Origin: Bacteroidales bacterium | GTDB lineage: Bacteria; Bacteroidota; Bacteroidia; Bacteroidales; Bacteroidaceae | Assembly: GCA_004558865.1 (NCBI GenBank) | Contig: SFCY01000089.1 | Location: 1-9,292, forward strand | Reading direction: 5' to 3' | DNA length: 9,292 nucleotides | Shown here: in pieces, positions 6,048 through 9,292 of the stretch | Position numbering within the stretch: position 1 is the stretch's first letter | How the letters are laid out: every line of letters begins with the position of its first letter | Position numbers and translations under genes: made by a program | The notes under the pieces: model-generated | What the model was told of the DNA's origin: nothing | The model's input: only the letters and a program-made list of their open reading frames with translations | Database searches by the model: none

Positions 6048-8829
6048 CCGTAAACATGTTGAGTTGGCCGGTAATCTCGTCGATCACCTGCTGTTGGGTC
6101 TTTCCCCTGTCCGGGTCGAGGTCTTCCGGCTCGCCGTTGTTCTCACCGCCGTCAGTGGCCGGTTCTTCGTCGGCTGCCGGTTCGGGCTGTCGTGTGGGCT
6201 CCAATTCCTCCACGTGGTCCAGCTCGAAGGTGGTGAGCCGCTTGCCCTTGGCCTTGAAGCTCTTCAGTCCGATGAACTCGTCGGCCTCAATCACCATAGG
6301 CTCCCTCACGGCGTCGGCTCCGCCAAACACCACCTTGAGCCTTGGATAGGGCGTGGCGGTGAGCAGGATGAGCCTCGAGGCCGGGTTGTCGCCCAGATAG
6401 TTTTGGTGGCGTTTGGTGGCGTCCATGGTGAATCGCTTGATGTAGGGGTAGTTGTCGTTGTCGGCGTCGTAGAGCACGGCCGTCCACACCTTTTTGGGGT
6501 TCCACTTCTCTATCACCCTGATGTTGTCCTCATAGTGGTTGTTGGCGTCGAAGTTGGTGATGTAGAAGTCGGCGTTGTCCAGCACCACGAGAATGGAGTC
6601 GTCGTCGTTGAACTCTCCGAGGAATCGTCCGTGCTCCTCGTAGTTGATGCGGTTCACGTCGGGGTCGAACCACACCTTGCGGCCGCCGAGGGTGGAGTGG
6701 CCGTGGCTCTTCAGTCCGATGCGGTGCACGCTCTCCTTGGTCAGCAGGTTGCCCTTGGATGCCCGTCCCTTGATGAGGATGTCGCTGAAGTCGCGGTCGA
6801 GGAAGATGTTCTGTTTCTTCTTCTTGGGGTTGGGGTCGAGCGTCACCTTGATGACTTCCGCCTCGCCGTTGGGGTTGGCGGTGAAATACAGCACCTTCGA
6901 TCCGGGTGTGCCTTGGGTGAGGTCGTATTCCTTGTCGTGGGTGATGGATGTCACGTTGAAGCGCTTGATGAAGCTGAAGCCATGCTTGCCGTCGCGGTAT
7001 ACCACATTGTAGATGGTGCGTCGGTCGTTCTTCTTGAACACCTGCACCCAGATGACGTTCTTGCCCACGAAAATCTTGTCGGCCACTCTGATGACCTTGT
7101 ATTTTCCGTCGCGGTAGAAGATGATGATGTCGTCGATGTCGGAGCAGTTGCACACAAACTCGTCCTTCTTCAGTCCCGTGCCCACGAAGCCGTCCTGGCG
7201 GTTGATGTAGAGCTTCTCGTTGGCCTCCACCACTTTCGTGGAGTCGATGGTGTCGAAGTTGCGGATTTCCGTCTTGCGGGGATGGTCCTTGCCGTAGACC
7301 GCCTTCAAGTGCTCATACCATGCTATGGTGACGTCGGTCATGTGGGCCAGGTCGTGGTCGATGTCCCTCACCTCGCCGAGAATCTTCGCTATGAGCTGGT
7401 CGGCCTTGTCCTTGTTGTACTTCAGAATGCGCTGCATCTTGATTTCGAGCAGCCTCAGGTAGTCTTCGCGTGTGATTTCGCGGAAGAACACGGGGCGTGC
7501 CTCGCCCGCCAGTGCGTCGGCCACGGCCTTGTTGTCGGGCAGAATCTCGGTGAAGAGCATTTTCTTGAATGGCGTGAACTTCTCGTCGAGGAAGTCCACC
7601 ACGGCGTCCTGGTTGGGGGCCTGCTCGAACCGCCGCTCCTTATACATCCGCTCCTCTATGAAGATGCGCTCCAGCGAGGCGAAGAAGAGCTGCTCCTGGA
7701 GCTCGTTGCGGCGGATTTGCAGCTCGCGTCGCAGCAGTCCCATCGTGCGGTCCACGTTGTGGCGCAGCACGTCGCCCACGGTGAGGAACTGTGGGCGGTT
7801 GTCCTCTATCACGCAGCAGTTGGGCGCGATGTTGGTCTCGCAGTCGGTGAAGGCGTAGAGGGCGTCGATGGTCTTGTCGCTGCTCGTTCCGGGGGTGAGG
7901 TGGAGTTGTATCTCCACCTGCGAGGCGGTCATGTCCTCCACCTTGCGCACCTTCACCTTGCCTTTCTCAATGGCCTTCTTGATGGAGTCGATTACGGTGA
8001 CGGTGGTCTTGGTGTAGGGAATCTCGCGGATGACGAGCGTCTTGGAGTCGAGCTTCTCTATCTTGGCCCTCACCTTGAGCGAGCCTCCCCGCTGGCCGTC
8101 GTTGTATTTCGACACGTCGATGGCTCCCCCCGTTGGGAAGTCGGGATAGAGCGTGAAGGGCTTGCCTTGGAGATAGCTCACGGCGGCGTCGCAAAGCTCG
8201 TTGAAGTTGTGGGGCAGCACCTTGCAGCTCAGTCCCACTGCGATGCCCTCCGCGCCCTGTGCGAGCAGGAGGGGAAACTTCACGGGCAGTGTGATAGGTT
8301 CTTTGTTGCGTCCGTCGTAGGACAGCTGCCAGTCGGTGGTCTTGGGGTTGAACACCACCTCCAAGGCGAACTTCGACAGCCTGGCCTCGATGTATCGCGG
8401 GGCGGCGGCGCGGTCGCCGGTGAGGATGTTGCCCCAGTTGCCCTGCGTGTCGACGAGCAGCTCCTTTTGTCCCAACTGCACCAGTGCGTCGCCTATCGAC
8501 GCGTCGCCATGGGGATGGAACTGCATGGTGTGACCCACGATGTTGGCCACCTTGTTGTATCGTCCGTCGTCCATGCGCTTCATGCTGTGGAGGATGCGTC
8601 GCTGCACGGGTTTCAGGCCGTCCTCGATGTGGGGTACGGCGCGTTCCAGGATCACGTACGACGCATAGTCCAAGAACCAGTTCTTGTACATGCCGCTCAG
8701 ATGGTGAACGGCAGCGGCGTCGAAACGGTCCACGGGCTTATAGTCGGAGTGGCTGTCAACGGGAAGTTCCTCGTCGTCGGTCATCTTCTTGTCGTCGTCT
8801 GTTGTATTGTCGCTCATTCTATTGTTCAA
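6031..8829 (-). CDS. parC: DNA topoisomerase IV subunit A (ParC-like type IIA topoisomerase)
   Basis: Breakage-reunion subunit of 932 aa that, with a ParE partner not present here, cuts and rejoins duplex DNA to decatenate chromosomes. The catalytic domain (about 48-500) opens with NWFLDYASYVILERAVPHIEDG. It contains the winged-helix signature GHTMQFHPHGDASIGDALVQ and catalytic Tyr146 in AAAPRYIEAR. The C-terminal beta-pinwheel (about 530-870) carries only a degenerate GyrA-box-like RASKGNLLTK (689-698) instead of QRRGGKG, favouring ParC over GyrA. An acidic, Pro/Glu-rich tail (about 873-910) ends in a short QQQVIDEITGQLNMF segment. At the quinolone-region position of GyrA Ser83 there is Ala110; Asp114 matches Asp87. 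The ATG at 8829 gives the longest frame. A second ATG at 8817 leaves a more usual leader of about 20 nt from the predicted promoter and may be the true start. First gene of a three-gene operon. Confidence 0.93.
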   Translation of the reverse strand: MNNRMSDNTTDDDKKMTDDEELPVDSHSDYKPVDRFDAAAVHHLSGMYKNWFLDYASYVILERAVPHIEDGLKPVQRRILHSMKRMDDGRYNKVANIVGHTMQFHPHGDASIGDALVQLGQKELLVDTQGNWGNILTGDRAAAPRYIEARLSKFALEVVFNPKTTDWQLSYDGRNKEPITLPVKFPLLLAQGAEGIAVGLSCKVLPHNFNELCDAAVSYLQGKPFTLYPDFPTGGAIDVSKYNDGQRGGSLKVRAKIEKLDSKTLVIREIPYTKTTVTVIDSIKKAIEKGKVKVRKVEDMTASQVEIQLHLTPGTSSDKTIDALYAFTDCETNIAPNCCVIEDNRPQFLTVGDVLRHNVDRTMGLLRRELQIRRNELQEQLFFASLERIFIEERMYKERRFEQAPNQDAVVDFLDEKFTPFKKMLFTEILPDNKAVADALAGEARPVFFREITREDYLRLLEIKMQRILKYNKDKADQLIAKILGEVRDIDHDLAHMTDVTIAWYEHLKAVYGKDHPRKTEIRNFDTIDSTKVVEANEKLYINRQDGFVGTGLKKDEFVCNCSDIDDIIIFYRDGKYKVIRVADKIFVGKNVIWVQVFKKNDRRTIYNVVYRDGKHGFSFIKRFNVTSITHDKEYDLTQGTPGSKVLYFTANPNGEAEVIKVTLDPNPKKKKQNIFLDRDFSDILIKGRASKGNLLTKESVHRIGLKSHGHSTLGGRKVWFDPDVNRINYEEHGRFLGEFNDDDSILVVLDNADFYITNFDANNHYEDNIRVIEKWNPKKVWTAVLYDADNDNYPYIKRFTMDATKRHQNYLGDNPASRLILLTATPYPRLKVVFGGADAVREPMVIEADEFIGLKSFKAKGKRLTTFELDHVEELEPTRQPEPAADEEPATDGGENNGEPEDLDPDRGKTQQQVIDEITGQLNMFTDDDFK

Positions 8830-8843
8830 GGATTATTTCTTTG

Positions 8844-8876
8844 CAAAGTTAAGAAAAACGGGCGACAAAAGAGAAA
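8844..8876 (-). promoter_or_regulatory. Probable Bacteroidota-type promoter for the parC operon
   Basis: On the minus strand, TAACTTTG (8844-8851) fits the TAnnTTTG -7 consensus. The upstream element is weak: TTTC (8873-8876) at a spacing of 21 bases is one mismatch from TTTG. Transcription would start near 8837-8840, about 10 nt before the ATG at 8829 and about 20 nt before the ATG at 8817. No other strong promoter is seen between here and the S41 peptidase gene. Confidence 0.55.
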
Positions 8877-8941
8877 GAACGCTGAAAAAAGTTGCGATTT
8901 GTCGCTGCCTGTGCCAAGATGTTTCCTTCTCTCTCTTTGGG

Positions 8942-9038
8942 TTGTAGGCGTCGGCAGGGGTTGTTGTGCTTGGGGCATCATTGGAGCCGACACAAGCTGC
9001 GGCTCCTGCGGTTGGAAGCGCGCGTTCTTAGCCTACAA
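8942..9038. repeat. Palindromic GC-rich intergenic repeat
   Basis: Outer arms TTGTAGGC (8942-8949) and GCCTACAA (9031-9038) are perfect inverted repeats bounding 97 bases. An inner pair, CGGCAGG near 8952 and CCTGCGG near 9005, matches at six of seven bases. A central hairpin, GGAGCCG (8983-8989)/CGGCTCC (9000-9006), has a 10-base loop. The arrangement recalls the element at 4062-4174 (arms with GTAGG at one end and CCTAC at the other), but the sequences are not clearly homologous. It lies about 90 bases upstream of the parC promoter and could also serve as a terminator for a gene beyond the window. Confidence 0.55.
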
Positions 9039-9292
9039 GATTGATGTTCCATAGAATCGTGGAATTGCGGTCCATCGCCAGGAAACATCATTCCTCTTTT
9101 TCTTCCTTTTCTGCAACTTGAAATTCATTCAGAAAAGATGGAGGAGCGGTTGTCTTTATATCCGATTGATCAGCGTCTTTAAAATCCTTGATGTTAAGGC
9201 TGGTTCTATAAATTAGGCTGATAGAATAATCGATAAAGTGCAGTTGTCGTTTCGGTCGTCTTCTGCATCTATCGGTCTCAAAACGTCAAGTC
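9039..9292. other. AT-richer tail without a supportable gene
   Basis: The minus strand holds one frame without stops from 9285 to a TGA at 9088-9090, about 65 codons, containing LHFIDYSISLIYRTSLNIKDF and ending AEKEEKEE. It has no ATG, GTG or TTG start and is closed upstream by a TGA at 9286-9288, so it cannot be a complete gene. It could be the decayed 3' end of a gene whose start lies beyond the window. I do not recognise it. The plus strand shows nothing convincing. Base composition is distinctly lower in GC than the parC operon. Confidence 0.3.

Noticed and set aside
5950..9054. A 1034-codon plus-strand open frame opposite parC, plus other long plus-strand frames at 4330-5307 and 5262-5984
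   Set aside because: These are antisense shadows of strongly biased GC-rich coding genes. Their translations are Val-, His- and Leu-rich without recognisable motifs, while the minus-strand genes have clear catalytic motifs.

Overview
The window looks like a Bacteroidota chromosome, most like a high-GC Prevotella-type genome. This is inferred from four things: TTTG-N20-TAnnTTTG promoter architecture upstream of the sensor kinase gene, an outer-envelope protein of apparent DUF3316 type, a topoisomerase IV A subunit with the HTMQFHPHGDASIGDAL signature, and weak or absent Shine-Dalgarno sites. No search was run, so genus is a guess.

Region 1 (1-1598, + strand) is the 3' part of a group II intron. 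It holds an intact reverse transcriptase/maturase gene (195-1493), a foldable domain V (1500-1531) and a domain VI with a bulged branch-point adenosine (1534-1595). The predicted 3' splice junction follows base 1598. The intron's 5' end lies outside the window. Its base composition is visibly less GC-rich than the genes to its right.

Region 2 (1599-2025) has no convincing gene. It holds a 3' exon flank with a short minus-strand reading frame that runs into the intron edge, then a dense group of nested inverted repeats and a 16-base-spaced direct repeat (1752-1866).

Region 3 (2026-4214, - strand) is a two-component operon: a membrane LytS/YehU-type histidine kinase followed, with a 29-base overlap, by a LytTR-type response regulator. 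A good Bacteroidota promoter lies at 4183-4214. Between promoter and start codon sits a 113-bp GC-rich element (4062-4174) with 18-bp terminal inverted repeats and three internal copies of a roughly 26-bp repeat. It would be transcribed as part of a structured leader of about 145 nt.

Region 4 (4261-8851, - strand) reads as one operon: topoisomerase IV subunit A (parC), a DUF3316-like envelope protein (17-base overlap), then an S41-family peptidase with a lipoprotein signal (4-base ATGA overlap). The overlaps indicate co-transcription and translational coupling, although the DNA topoisomerase has no obvious functional link to the two envelope proteins.

Region 5 (8852-9292) holds the parC promoter, another palindromic GC-rich repeat (8942-9038) and an AT-richer tail without a supportable gene.

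I see no CRISPR array, defence system, tRNA or rRNA. The most interesting items are the repeat element in the kinase leader, the inverted-repeat cluster beside the intron, and the tightly overlapping parC-envelope operon.
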